Counted from the stretch's first letter, positions 30,071 to 38,856 are shown. The stretch is DNA of 64,000 nt from Photobacterium sanctipauli (GCF_003026495.1 NZ_PYMA01000002.1:648907-712906), one strand, 5' to 3'. A program made the numbers and translations. Notes: a model not told the origin generated them from the sequence alone.

Positions 30071-30862
30071 ATGATGAATCAAATAGAGCATAATCAGCCT
30101 GTCGTGATCGCAGCAAAAAACCTTGCCATGCCACCTCGTTTGCTTCCTGTGTCGTTTGAAGTCGGGCAAGGTGAGATTGTTCACCTGATAGGTCCAAACG
30201 GAAGTGGTAAAAGTACGGCCATTTCGATGCTATCCGGGTTAGTTGAGCCTGAAGGTGATGTCATGTTTGCAGATAAGCCAATCCAGGAATACGACCTTCA
30301 AATGCTGGCCCAGCAACGTTGCTATCTTGCCCAGCAGGATAAGCCGGCTTTCTCGGTCGGTGTCTACCATTTTCTGTCACTGTCGCTGTCGGCACTCGGG
30401 CACCTTGATGGAGACAAAGTGCAAGCGGCATTGGATGAGATTTGTGATGCACTGAAAATCGCCGATAAGCTCAATCGCAGTATTCAGCAACTTTCCGGTG
30501 GTGAATGGCAGCGTGTCAGGCTGGCCGCTGCCTGCTTGCAGGTGTGGCCAGACTTAAACCCTGATGCAAAGCTATTGCTGTTAGACGAGCCAGCTGCCGC
30601 ACTGGACATCGGGCAAGAAGCGACAATGTACAAGTTGATCCGCCGGATCGCCAGTAAAGGCATTGCCGTGGTGATGGCCAATCACGACCTAAACCGAACA
30701 CTCAAAGAGGCCGATAAAGTCATATTATTGAATAACGGTTCTTGCGTCGCCAAAGGGAAGCCAGAAGCGGTAATGACCGTTGATACGCTAGAGAAGGTCT
30801 TCGCAACGCAGATCCAGCGTATCGATCATCAAGGCCAGGCTTGCCTTTTGTTTACAGACTAA
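30071..30862 (+). CDS. btuD: vitamin B12 ABC transporter ATPase
   Basis: The 263-residue ATPase energises B12 import. Walker A is LIGPNGSGKST near residue 39, the signature motif QLSGGEWQRVRLA near 138 and Walker B LLLLDEPAAALD near 174; the H-loop is ANHDLNR. It follows btuC by six bases and is probably translated with it. Imported cobalamin would serve the class II ribonucleotide reductase encoded at 46-49 kb, among other enzymes. Confidence 0.93.
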   Translation: MMNQIEHNQPVVIAAKNLAMPPRLLPVSFEVGQGEIVHLIGPNGSGKSTAISMLSGLVEPEGDVMFADKPIQEYDLQMLAQQRCYLAQQDKPAFSVGVYHFLSLSLSALGHLDGDKVQAALDEICDALKIADKLNRSIQQLSGGEWQRVRLAAACLQVWPDLNPDAKLLLLDEPAAALDIGQEATMYKLIRRIASKGIAVVMANHDLNRTLKEADKVILLNNGSCVAKGKPEAVMTVDTLEKVFATQIQRIDHQGQACLLFTD

Positions 30863-30895
30863 TTGCTTTTAGCAAGTTCATGACAAGGAGAGAAG

Positions 30896-32683
30896 ATGCA
30901 TATTCCAAGTTGGGATCTAACCATTGCTTATCGTGATCTAAATGATCCGAAAATAGAACACGATCTATCGACGGTAACCACGAAGCTATCGCAATTTAAT
31001 ACATTAAGTAGCGAACAAATTTCTGGTTTAGCGGATGCATTGTTGCTGCACGATGAGCTTTCTATCACAGTATCGACACTATCTAGCTATGCTAACTGTT
31101 TACTGTCTGTTGATGCTTCAAATGCGAAAGCTAAACAGTTGTCAGGGCAGGTTGATAAGCTCGGCTCTGAATTAGCCCAAGCACTCAACCCGTTTTTGCA
31201 GGCTGTGATCCATCTTGATGAGCAAGGTTACGAGCAACTTTTATCCGGTAGTCAGTTAACCCCATACCGATTTAAGCTGGATCGCGAACTTTTGTTGAAG
31301 ACCCAGTTGCTTTCAGTGGAAGAAGAGCAATTGTTATCGGCAATGAATATTGATGGTCGCAATGCTTGGGGGCGTTTGTACGATAACCTAACCGGTAGTC
31401 TTAAAGTGACGCTGTCACTACAAGATGATACAGAAGAAACAGTGGGGTTATCTCAAGCCGCCAGTATTCTCTATGGTGGGGATAGCTTACGTCGTGAGCC
31501 AGCCTGGAAAGCCATCTCCGGCGCAATGGAAACCCATCAGGAAAGCTTTGCCGCTATCTTGAATGCGCTTTCTGGTGGCCGTTTGACTGAATATCAGAAG
31601 CGAAGCCATACAACCCCTGTGCATTTTTTAGACCCTGCATTGCATGATGGACGAATTGAGCGAGCCACCCTAGATGCGATGATGAGCACTACCAAAGATA
31701 GGCGTGCTGTAGGCCAAAAGGCTGGAAAGGTGATGGCGCAACTGTTTGGAACCGAAAAGCTCAAACCTTGGGATGAGTTAGCGTCGATGCCACCGCTTGG
31801 AAACGCTGAAAGTCACGAGTACAGCTTCGATGAAGGTATTGCGATCATTCGTGAAGCCTTTGAGGGCGTTGATCCCGAAATGGCCGCGTTTGTCGATATG
31901 ATGGTGGAGAACAAATTGATTGACGCTGCACCACAGCCAAACAAGCGATTGGGTGCCTTCTGCACCAAATTTGCAGACAGCCGCACGCCTTTGGTCTTTA
32001 TGACATGGGGTGGCAGCATGTCAGATGTATTGACTCTGGCCCATGAGCTAGGTCACGCGTTCCACAATTGGGTATTGAAGGGCACGCCACGTCAGCAATC
32101 AAGCTACCCGATGACCTTGGCAGAAACCGCCTCTATCTTTGCTGAGAATGTGGTTCGTGATGCATTGATGGAAAAAGCTCAGAGCGATCAAGATAAACTC
32201 ATGATGCTTTGGGAAGAAGCGCAGTCGGCTCTGGCTTTGATGGTAAATATTCCGGTTCGCTACGAATTTGAGAAAGCCTTTTATGAGCAGCGACAGCAGG
32301 GGGAATTGACCCCTGATCAACTCAAAGCCCTGATGGCTGAGAAGTGGCGCGAATGGTACGGCGATGCCATGGCAGAGACTAATGATATGTTTTGGGCCAG
32401 CAAACTTCACTTCAGCATTGCAGAGCTGAGTTTCTATAACTATCCGTATTTGTTTGGTTACCTGTTTAGTAAAGGCGTTTATGCCCAGCGTGAAGCAAAG
32501 GGCAGCCATTTCTATGAGGATTATAAAGCGCTGCTGTGTGATACGGGCTCTATGACCGCCGAAGAAGTGGTGCAAAAGCATTTAGGAATGGATATACGTG
32601 AACCCGAGTTCTGGCAACAGAGCATTGAGATGGTTTCTCGCCAAATCGATGAGTTTGAAGCTTTAGTGAGCAAACTTAAGTAA
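30896..32683 (+). CDS. M3-family oligoendopeptidase (PepF-like)
   Basis: A 595-residue cytoplasmic zinc metallopeptidase of family M3, oligoendopeptidase F type, that degrades peptides of about 6-20 residues. The metal site HELGHAFHNW lies near residue 383, and the third ligand is the Glu of MTLAETASIFAE. AAGGAGAG lies just before the ATG at 30896. It follows btuD by 33 bases with no terminator seen between, so co-transcription is possible though functionally unrelated. Confidence 0.92.
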   Translation: MHIPSWDLTIAYRDLNDPKIEHDLSTVTTKLSQFNTLSSEQISGLADALLLHDELSITVSTLSSYANCLLSVDASNAKAKQLSGQVDKLGSELAQALNPFLQAVIHLDEQGYEQLLSGSQLTPYRFKLDRELLLKTQLLSVEEEQLLSAMNIDGRNAWGRLYDNLTGSLKVTLSLQDDTEETVGLSQAASILYGGDSLRREPAWKAISGAMETHQESFAAILNALSGGRLTEYQKRSHTTPVHFLDPALHDGRIERATLDAMMSTTKDRRAVGQKAGKVMAQLFGTEKLKPWDELASMPPLGNAESHEYSFDEGIAIIREAFEGVDPEMAAFVDMMVENKLIDAAPQPNKRLGAFCTKFADSRTPLVFMTWGGSMSDVLTLAHELGHAFHNWVLKGTPRQQSSYPMTLAETASIFAENVVRDALMEKAQSDQDKLMMLWEEAQSALALMVNIPVRYEFEKAFYEQRQQGELTPDQLKALMAEKWREWYGDAMAETNDMFWASKLHFSIAELSFYNYPYLFGYLFSKGVYAQREAKGSHFYEDYKALLCDTGSMTAEEVVQKHLGMDIREPEFWQQSIEMVSRQIDEFEALVSKLK

Positions 32684-32710
32684 TAAGCAACATCAGCAAA
32701 CCCTGTAGCA

Positions 32711-32752
32711 GATGGTCAGTCTAACGTGTTGTCGACTGTTAGTTTGACCATC
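32711..32752. other. imperfect inverted repeat between convergent genes
   Basis: GATGGTCAGTCTAAC pairs with GTTAGTTTGACCATC except at two positions, around a 12-nt loop. There is no T tract, so it is a weak terminator candidate for pepF and the convergent PEP-CTERM gene. Confidence 0.45.
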
Positions 32753-32762
32753 GGAGAGCTCG

Positions 32763-33386
32763 TTACACTAACCTGCGAAGCCAGTTTAGGCCAAGTAAAG
32801 AAGCGATGAACAATAAGCCGCTGCTTGGCTCTGGGATTTCAGCTGTTACGTTGCGTAGTGAATAGGTATCACTTTTACTTGTCCCTTTTAAGTCCGATGT
32901 GCGGATAATGATTTTGTTAAATGCCATATCAGTAGTAAAGCCGATGTAACCTTTATTAGGATCGGCATTAAGACCGATAGCGCCGACTTGTTCTCTTAAA
33001 CCACCGATATATTCCACAAAGATTTCAATGCCTGCACCTCCACCGCCTACGAGGGTATCAAATAGGCCACCCCAAGCATATAAGCCGCGATTATATTCGA
33101 TGATGTCGTTATTAAAGTAGGTCGGTTTACCTCGCCAGTAATTATTTTCAGGCCGGCCGTTGTTGTTGTCATATTCCTTAGTAATGCTAAAGAAGCCATA
33201 GTCGTAGGTGAGACCGGTTCCGTTGTCTGTCGCTGGTGGCGTTTTCGTAAAAGTTGCGGTGTAGTTAATACCGGTTAGGCTTTCGAAAGCTGACTGATCC
33301 GTGTATGTCTGTATGATCCCGCTATAGCTATAAGTAGAAAATAACAACGGAACCAGCAATAGTAAGAGTGCGTTGAGAGTTTTCAT
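32763..33386 (-). CDS. secreted PEP-CTERM protein
   Basis: A 207-residue exported protein. Residues 1-22 form a Sec signal (MKTLNALLLLLVPLLFSTYSYS). The last 25 residues have the tripartite PEP-CTERM sorting signal: IPEP, a hydrophobic helix GLLFIASLLGL, and a basic tail RR. In known systems an exosortase (EpsH/XrtA type) cleaves this tag during delivery to the surface or an exopolysaccharide matrix. The middle is rich in Gly, Tyr and Asn and looks beta-sandwich-like; I recognise no catalytic motif. It lies downstream of the secreted protein at 33467-34120, behind a hairpin but only 80 bases away, and so may share its c-di-GMP riboswitch. No exosortase gene is in the window. Confidence 0.8.
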   Translation of the reverse strand: MKTLNALLLLLVPLLFSTYSYSGIIQTYTDQSAFESLTGINYTATFTKTPPATDNGTGLTYDYGFFSITKEYDNNNGRPENNYWRGKPTYFNNDIIEYNRGLYAWGGLFDTLVGGGGAGIEIFVEYIGGLREQVGAIGLNADPNKGYIGFTTDMAFNKIIIRTSDLKGTSKSDTYSLRNVTAEIPEPSSGLLFIASLLGLNWLRRLV

Positions 33387-33426
33387 CGATCATGCCCGTA
33401 TTTGTCGTAATGAAACAGTTTAGGGA

Positions 33427-33456
33427 AAGGCTTAGCCGCTATAACGGCTAAGCCTT
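33427..33456 (-). other. strong hairpin between the two riboswitch-linked genes
   Basis: A perfect 12-bp stem AAGGCTTAGCCG/CGGCTAAGCCTT with a 6-nt loop lies just after the stop of the upstream gene. No T run follows on either strand, so it may be a stabilising or processing element that sets different levels of the two proteins, or a poor terminator. Confidence 0.6.
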
Positions 33457-33466
33457 GCACGGTTAT

Positions 33467-34120
33467 CTAATTTATTGGGGTCAAACCATCAAGTAGGTTA
33501 TAGCTTTCCCCCGATGGTGATCGAACAATAAGGTTCCCACCGTCGGCCACATATAAGAAGGCTGCTGCTTGGCATTCATCACCTCGAGATCCTGATTTAC
33601 CGCAAAGTTTTATTGCACCACGCACTTCAACCGCTAAATGTTTAATATCGCCAGTGGCCGAGTTCTTGCTGCCGTTAGTGTTGAGCTTGGATTCGCCAAC
33701 AAAAAGGGCTGGTGAGTCTTTTTGGAACTGGGGCCTATATCCATCAGTCGATGTATCACCGACAACCATATCGATTGAACCTGGCTTTCGAGACGAAGCT
33801 TTGAGGGCAGTGCTAGGGAAGTTCCCGTCATTACGAACCCATACGGTTGGGTTCTCGCTTCCTGTATCTGAGACACCATTGAGCTGCCCTGTACGTTCAA
33901 TAATGAAGGTTCCATCGCCTTCTCTGTTAACTTTATCGTTATCTGGTTTGGAGCCATCCTTGATATAGCCAAAGCCCATTTGGATCTGTGAGCTAAATAT
34001 ATTGGTGTAGGTATCAGTAGGGGAAACAAGTACGCCTTCTTGCTTTAATTCGAGTGAACCTGCAAAAGAAGAAAAGGAAAAGGCGAGAAGTGTCGTGGTT
34101 AACGCAATTTGAAGTTTCAT
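33467..34120 (-). CDS. secreted protein of unknown function under a c-di-GMP riboswitch
   Basis: A 217-residue exported protein that I do not recognise. The N terminus MKLQIALTTTLLAFSFSSFAGS is a clear Sec signal with cleavage near residue 20. The mature part is rich in Ser, Gly, Thr, Asp and Asn, has only two Cys (LCGKSGSRGDEC, which could form a disulfide loop), and ends LIVRSPSGESYNLLDGLTPIN; this suggests an extracellular beta-rich protein. Start: AGGTG is five bases before the ATG at 34120, whereas the TTG at 34147 has no site. A class I c-di-GMP aptamer lies about 30 bases upstream, so expression should follow c-di-GMP. Matrix or adhesion function is inference. Confidence 0.75.
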   Translation of the reverse strand: MKLQIALTTTLLAFSFSSFAGSLELKQEGVLVSPTDTYTNIFSSQIQMGFGYIKDGSKPDNDKVNREGDGTFIIERTGQLNGVSDTGSENPTVWVRNDGNFPSTALKASSRKPGSIDMVVGDTSTDGYRPQFQKDSPALFVGESKLNTNGSKNSATGDIKHLAVEVRGAIKLCGKSGSRGDECQAAAFLYVADGGNLIVRSPSGESYNLLDGLTPIN

Positions 34121-34151
34121 TTGAGCACCTATGTCATTATTCAACAAATAG

Positions 34152-34232
34152 ATGCAACCCGGCTAACTCTTTACTGCTGAGTCCCGTGGCTTTCCGTCCC
34201 TACTTCACAGTAGGTTTGGCACGAGAGACGTC
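34152..34232 (-). promoter_or_regulatory. c-di-GMP-I (GEMM) riboswitch
   Basis: Read on the minus strand: GUGCCAAACC begins the core, CCUACU-GUGA-AGUAGG is a 6-bp helix with a GNRA tetraloop, then GGGACGGAAAGCC is the near-invariant joining segment, followed by a second helix (GACUC...GAGUU) and the closing AGCCGGGUUGC. This is the layout of the V. cholerae Vc2 aptamer, in which CCAUUC-GAAA-GAGUGG and GGGACGCAAAGCC occupy the same places. It ends about 30 bases before the start codon at 34120, so it may act on translation initiation; no intrinsic terminator is visible between. Confidence 0.92.
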
Positions 34233-34505
34233 ATACATCAGAAACACCATGAGGTCAGTTCATTAATAGCAAAAGTATTATTAATTTGCGACAATGTTTT
34301 GGTGTTTTTTTGAGCTCAGTTTTGTCACTTAATAGATTAATCAATAAAAACAATGACAAGCGCAGTTAGCTGTTATTAAGGTATTGAATTGTATAGGCAG
34401 ATTTATGCTATCAAAAATAAAGCATAAAGAAAAATTTTGCTCTGTGTGGAACTTATGTGCCAGACGCCTGACTAACTTATGCTGTTAACCAACTTTTGTT
34501 ATTCC

Positions 34506-34901
34506 ATGAACAAGTTCATCTCTGAAACTCGGACACTTACGCAAAGGGCATTACTAAGCCTTGCGTTGGTGATCGTGCTTGTTTCTGCTTGTATATTTGC
34601 CAGTAGTCAGCTGGTGTTGGTGAATGCAGGCCCCCAACCGGAGCAAAATAACTGGTTGAGCGAGTACCAGCCGGATGGTGCCGGTGATGACCAGCCGTTT
34701 TCCGGTATCTGTAGCAAAACAGAGCAATTGGTTCGTATCCACACTCAAGGCGAGTGTGAAAACCTGTTTGTGTTCTCGGTTGGGTCGGTGCTTATCCTTG
34801 CCGCTGTTACGTCAATCTTGGTTTTCTACGCGCGGGCACTGTTTTACCCTAAGCCAACCTCAAGGCGTCTCCATCTTCGACTGTGTGTATTTCTGGAGTA
34901 A
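34506..34901 (+). CDS. small two-helix membrane protein of unknown function
   Basis: A 131-residue protein with hydrophobic segments at about 15-38 (ALLSLALVIVLVSACIFAS) and 86-108 (FVFSVGSVLILAAVTSILVF), and a short external loop between them with two Cys (GICSKT, GECENL). The frame begins at 34479, but neither ATG has a good Shine-Dalgarno; 34506 is chosen because the first helix then follows a short basic N terminus. It lies 52 bases upstream of a periplasmic DsbA-like gene; the loop cysteines make a thiol-linked pairing conceivable. No family recognised. Confidence 0.5.
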   Translation: MNKFISETRTLTQRALLSLALVIVLVSACIFASSQLVLVNAGPQPEQNNWLSEYQPDGAGDDQPFSGICSKTEQLVRIHTQGECENLFVFSVGSVLILAAVTSILVFYARALFYPKPTSRRLHLRLCVFLE

Positions 34902-34953
34902 GTAATAGGCATATCAATCTATCTGTCTATTAATTATTATTAGGAAATACAAA

Positions 34954-35709
34954 GTGAAAAAAACATTTATTGCCGTTGCTCTCGCTACGGCCTCTCTTGT
35001 TGCTACACCAACAATTGCGTCAGAACTTACACAACAACAGCAAACGAACCTGGGTAAAATTGAATCCCTTTTGGCCGACAACCCTGAGCTAATCGATGGT
35101 TTGCTGACCAACCTCAACATGTACTTGGTTCAGCAGGACCGCCAGGCTGAGATGCTGGCTAAGTACCAAGATTGGATCTTCAAAAACCCAAGTCATACCA
35201 CCATGGGCAATGATGATGCCACGCTAACAATTGTCAATGTGACAGACTATAACTGCCCATTCTGTAAGAAACTTGATCCTGTATTGGCGCAACTTGCCGA
35301 AGAGATGCCAAATGATGTTCGAGTGGTTAATATTTATGTGCCACTGAAAAAGCAGGATGTTGAAGGCCTAGGTACCACATCAGCGGAATTTGCATTGAAT
35401 GTTTGGCAGGAACAACGCGAGTCTTATGATCAGGTACACCAGTTGCTTGTACGCCGACCACAGATGCATGATAAGAGCTCGCTTACCCGCATAGCCGATG
35501 CTACTGGCACCAAAGCCAGTCTGGAGCGCCAGCAAGATACACGCTTGATGATCGATAAGAACTACCAAATGTTCACCGAACTAGGCATGCGAGGCACGCC
35601 TGCCATGATCATTGGTGATGAAATCATTGGCGGTTACATGCCAATCGATCGACTAAGGCCGATAGTTGAAGATCAGTTAAAAAAACTGAAATCTGAAAAA
35701 GATTATTAG
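34954..35709 (+). CDS. periplasmic DsbA-family thiol:disulfide oxidoreductase
   Basis: A 251-residue exported thioredoxin-fold protein starting at GTG (TAGGA nine bases upstream). The Sec signal covers about residues 1-23. An N-terminal helical extension (24-80) precedes the thioredoxin domain with active site CPFC at 101-104 and the cis-Pro segment RGTPAMIIGDEIIGGY near 215. This DsbA-like layout with an N-terminal arm resembles the ScsC/Com1 group, where the arm mediates oligomerisation; some of these are isomerases. It is followed by a strong terminator and preceded by the small membrane protein. Confidence 0.85.
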   Translation: MKKTFIAVALATASLVATPTIASELTQQQQTNLGKIESLLADNPELIDGLLTNLNMYLVQQDRQAEMLAKYQDWIFKNPSHTTMGNDDATLTIVNVTDYNCPFCKKLDPVLAQLAEEMPNDVRVVNIYVPLKKQDVEGLGTTSAEFALNVWQEQRESYDQVHQLLVRRPQMHDKSSLTRIADATGTKASLERQQDTRLMIDKNYQMFTELGMRGTPAMIIGDEIIGGYMPIDRLRPIVEDQLKKLKSEKDY

Positions 35710-35741
35710 AAAGCAAGAATATACTTCTAATTTCTTACGCT

Positions 35742-35773
35742 TGGGCTAGAGAAAATCTCTAGCCCATTTTTTT
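35742..35773 (+). terminator. terminator after the DsbA-like gene
   Basis: An 11-bp stem TGGGCTAGAGA/TCTCTAGCCCA with a 3-nt loop and seven T residues. Confidence 0.95.
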
Positions 35774-35895
35774 GGAATTAATCTATCAAAAAAATGACAT
35801 TCATCTGGTGAATATATCCAGCTACTTCATTATTTAACAGACTTTCTGGGCATGTGTGCCTTGTAAGTAATAACAATAGAAGGAGTGAGTTGGCT

Positions 35896-37413
35896 ATGTC
35901 TATATATGAGCCGGAACAAGCGGCCAAGTTTCTATACCGTGCTAGTTTCGGGCCGAAGAAGGGAGATATTGATGCCTTTCTTGAAATAGGTGTCGATGCT
36001 TGGTTGGAAGATCAGTTTACGCGAAATCGGCGATTGCACCGTCCTTTGGCGGAAACATTTGCGAATGCCAGTGGTGATAGCCTTAATGAAAATGCCAGGT
36101 TAAGCGCATGGTGGGATCGTACGATCAATGCGAGTGATCAATTAAGGCAGCGTGTAGCGTTTGCATTAAGTCAGATATTTGTGGTTTCAAACAGTGGCGG
36201 GCCAAACTCTGAAGGGTTGGTAGAATACTATGACGTGCTGATTAAAAACGCTTTTGGCAACTTTAGAGACTTACTCGAAGCTGTAACGTTAAGCCCGGCG
36301 ATGGGGAAATACCTGACCCTTGAAGGGAGCCGGAAAGCGGATCCGGATAAGAATACGTTCCCTGATGAAAACTATGCGCGAGAGGTGATGCAATTATTTA
36401 GCCTCGGCCTATGGAAGCTAAATAGTAATGGGCAACCAGCACTCACACCTGAAGGCGAAAAAATTCCCACTTATACACAGCAAGATGTCGAAGAGCTTGC
36501 CAGAGTCTTAACGGGATGGCGACGAGATACCTATTTAAAACCGATGTATGCGGATGATAATCGACATGATTTTGGTGAAAAAAGCGTTCTAGGCCAAACC
36601 TTTCCTGAAGGGCAGATTCCCGAACAAGATCTAGCCCAAGCTATCGATCTATTAGCCAATCATAATAATACCGCTGTGTTCATTTCGACGCTGCTGATAA
36701 AACGACTCACTATAAGTAACCCTCGTCGCAGTTATATCAAGCGTGTTGCGGATGTATTTAAAGATAACGGACAAGGTGAGCGTGGTGATTTAAGGGCGGT
36801 AATTACAGCCATTTTGCTTGATGAAGACGTGCTGAACGGAAAAGCAATGGCAGATTATCAGAATAACGGCTCTAACAGCCGGAACTTTGGCAAAGTTAAG
36901 GAACCATTGGTTGCGATGGCTAACCTGTGCCGTGCGCTAAATGTAAAAAGTAACGACCCTGATCGCTGGTGGGATTTCCCCGCGACACAGAATAATTTTG
37001 GACAGGCGCCGCTGAGAGCACCGAGTGTCTTTAATTTTTATGAGCCGGAATATGCCCCGAAAGGTGAAATTACAGATAAGGCATTAGTCGCTCCGGAATT
37101 CGCCATATTGTCGATGGATAGTGTGAGGCGCATTTCAAACCGCATGTGGGTGATGATCTATTCCCATGATTCTACCGATCAAAAAAAATGGTCCTGGAAT
37201 CGTTCAGAGTTTGAGCGAAATATCAATAACCCAGATGCCTACATTGACGTTGTTAACACCCGTTTATTTGGTGGGCTAATGTCAGATGAGTTAGCCCAAT
37301 TCTTATCTGAAATGCTATTGGAATTAACCGCTGACAATCGTACCGATGATCGAAAAATCGAAAGCACGCTATTTGCTGTCCAATGCTCGCCAGAATTCCG
37401 TTGTCAGGAGTAA
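35896..37413 (+). CDS. DUF1800 family protein
   Basis: A 505-residue protein of the DUF1800 family, of unknown function. Typical features are AAKFLYRASFGPKKGDID at the start, INASDQLRQRVAFALSQIFVVS, ENYAREVMQLFSLGLWKLN and FGQAPLRAPSVFNFYEPEY. It has no signal peptide. The frame is open to 35854; AGGAG at 35881-35885 supports the ATG at 35896, with a rather long ten-base spacing. It lies four bases upstream of a DUF1501 gene, a pairing common in marine bacteria, so the two products probably act together. Confidence 0.88.
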   Translation: MSIYEPEQAAKFLYRASFGPKKGDIDAFLEIGVDAWLEDQFTRNRRLHRPLAETFANASGDSLNENARLSAWWDRTINASDQLRQRVAFALSQIFVVSNSGGPNSEGLVEYYDVLIKNAFGNFRDLLEAVTLSPAMGKYLTLEGSRKADPDKNTFPDENYAREVMQLFSLGLWKLNSNGQPALTPEGEKIPTYTQQDVEELARVLTGWRRDTYLKPMYADDNRHDFGEKSVLGQTFPEGQIPEQDLAQAIDLLANHNNTAVFISTLLIKRLTISNPRRSYIKRVADVFKDNGQGERGDLRAVITAILLDEDVLNGKAMADYQNNGSNSRNFGKVKEPLVAMANLCRALNVKSNDPDRWWDFPATQNNFGQAPLRAPSVFNFYEPEYAPKGEITDKALVAPEFAILSMDSVRRISNRMWVMIYSHDSTDQKKWSWNRSEFERNINNPDAYIDVVNTRLFGGLMSDELAQFLSEMLLELTADNRTDDRKIESTLFAVQCSPEFRCQE

Positions 37414-37416
37414 ACC

Positions 37417-38757
37417 ATGAAATTATCGAGAAGAAACTTCTTAAAATCGACAGCGGCTTTAGGGGCTATGTCTACTGCTCCTGCTTTTACAGGGATAAGT
37501 TCGGCACAAGCCGCTGAAGGCGATTACAAGGCCCTCGTGTGCATTTTTCTATTTGGGGGCAATGATGCCTATAACATGGTGATCCCCGATGACGATGCGG
37601 CTTATCAAGCTTACTTGGATGCAAGGCCAGGCCTTGCTATCGAAAGGGGTAGCCTTGTTCCTTTGAGCCTTAAAACAGAGAATGATGTTGCGTTGGGGCT
37701 TCACCCCGCGATGCAAAGCTTACAACCTATTTTTATGGGAGATAGGGCTGCCACCGTGATAGTCAACTCAGGCCAGCTGGTTGAACCTATCATTGGTCGC
37801 TCATCCGAGTCACCTCGAGTGCCTGACTTTCTAATGGCTCATAACCTTCAGCAAACCATGTGGCAATCGGGTGCCGAAGAAATGGAGGATAAGTTTGGCT
37901 GGGCAGGGAGAATGGCAAAAGAGATGCAAATGTCTGGCACATTGTCACCCTTAATGTCTCTCAATGGCGAGCAAAAGTGGCTAAGAAATAGCAACCTAGA
38001 ACAGTTAGTCATGACCAGTGATGGCGCAGGGGATTACAGTGGCCTGTCACAAGCGGAGCGAGTAGAAGCCATGAGTCGGCACTTCGAAACCAAGTTTGCC
38101 AACCTTTATGCTGATAATTACTCATTAACCATGGCGAACCGGTATTACGAAAATGTCGACTTGGATGAGGCGCTAGGTGGGGTGGGGGATTTGGAAGGAT
38201 TCCCCGATACCACGCTTGGTAATATGTTGCACACAACAGCAAAACTGATTAAGTCACGTGATAGCGGCTCAATGAAGCACAATCGTCAGATATTCTTCCT
38301 TGGGCTTGGCGGGTTCGATACTCACAAAGATCAGGCGAATAAGCATGCTGCATTGCTGGGCGAAGTGAGTGATGCTGTTGCCGCGTTTTATAATGAGATA
38401 AAGGCGCAAGGTCTGTCTGAGAGTGTTACAACATTCACTATGTCAGATTTTGGACGACGCGTGATGGCAAACGACTCGGGTACAGACCACGGTTGGGCAG
38501 GACATCAGCTAATCATTGGTGGTGCGGTGGATGGAACAAAGGCTTATGGTAAATGGCCAGATTTAACGCCGGGTAGCGAATATGACTATAACAATGGGCG
38601 ATTGATCCCAGAGATAGCAGCGGATCAGGTGAACGCAACATTAGCCTCTTGGTTTGGTTATGAAGGCCAGCTAGATAGCTTATTCGAATCGCTGAAGAAG
38701 TTTGATGAAAAAACGTTGGGCTTTATGAAAGATCGCCAATCACAGTTTTTCGGTTAG
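37417..38757 (+). CDS. DUF1501 family protein with Tat signal
   Basis: A 446-residue protein of the DUF1501 family, which has an alkaline-phosphatase/sulfatase-like fold but no firmly known reaction. The N terminus MKLSRRNFLKSTAALGAMS carries a twin-arginine signal, so it is exported folded, probably with a metal cofactor. Family segments are CIFLFGGNDAYNMVIP near 42, FFLGLGGFDTHKDQ near 293 and TMSDFGRRVMANDSGTDHGWAGHQLIIGG near 345 (metal-ligand-like Asp and His). It forms a two-gene operon with the DUF1800 gene and is closed by a terminator. Confidence 0.88.
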   Translation: MKLSRRNFLKSTAALGAMSTAPAFTGISSAQAAEGDYKALVCIFLFGGNDAYNMVIPDDDAAYQAYLDARPGLAIERGSLVPLSLKTENDVALGLHPAMQSLQPIFMGDRAATVIVNSGQLVEPIIGRSSESPRVPDFLMAHNLQQTMWQSGAEEMEDKFGWAGRMAKEMQMSGTLSPLMSLNGEQKWLRNSNLEQLVMTSDGAGDYSGLSQAERVEAMSRHFETKFANLYADNYSLTMANRYYENVDLDEALGGVGDLEGFPDTTLGNMLHTTAKLIKSRDSGSMKHNRQIFFLGLGGFDTHKDQANKHAALLGEVSDAVAAFYNEIKAQGLSESVTTFTMSDFGRRVMANDSGTDHGWAGHQLIIGGAVDGTKAYGKWPDLTPGSEYDYNNGRLIPEIAADQVNATLASWFGYEGQLDSLFESLKKFDEKTLGFMKDRQSQFFG

Positions 38758-38761
38758 ATAG

Positions 38762-38787
38762 AAAAGCCAGACAATTGTCTGGCTTTT
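38762..38787. terminator. bidirectional terminator after DUF1501
   Basis: An 11-bp stem AAAAGCCAGAC/GTCTGGCTTTT with loop AATT between the convergent DUF1501 and malY-like genes. Confidence 0.88.
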
Positions 38788-38856
38788 AGCTTCGTCTTTT
38801 GGCTTTGAACTTAGTACTTCAACGGGGGTGGCGACTCTTTTGTTGCCTTCCCAGCT

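Noticed and set aside
32711..32752. Intrinsic terminator between pepF and the PEP-CTERM gene
   Set aside because: The stem has two mismatches and no T tract on either strand, so it was listed only as an inverted repeat.
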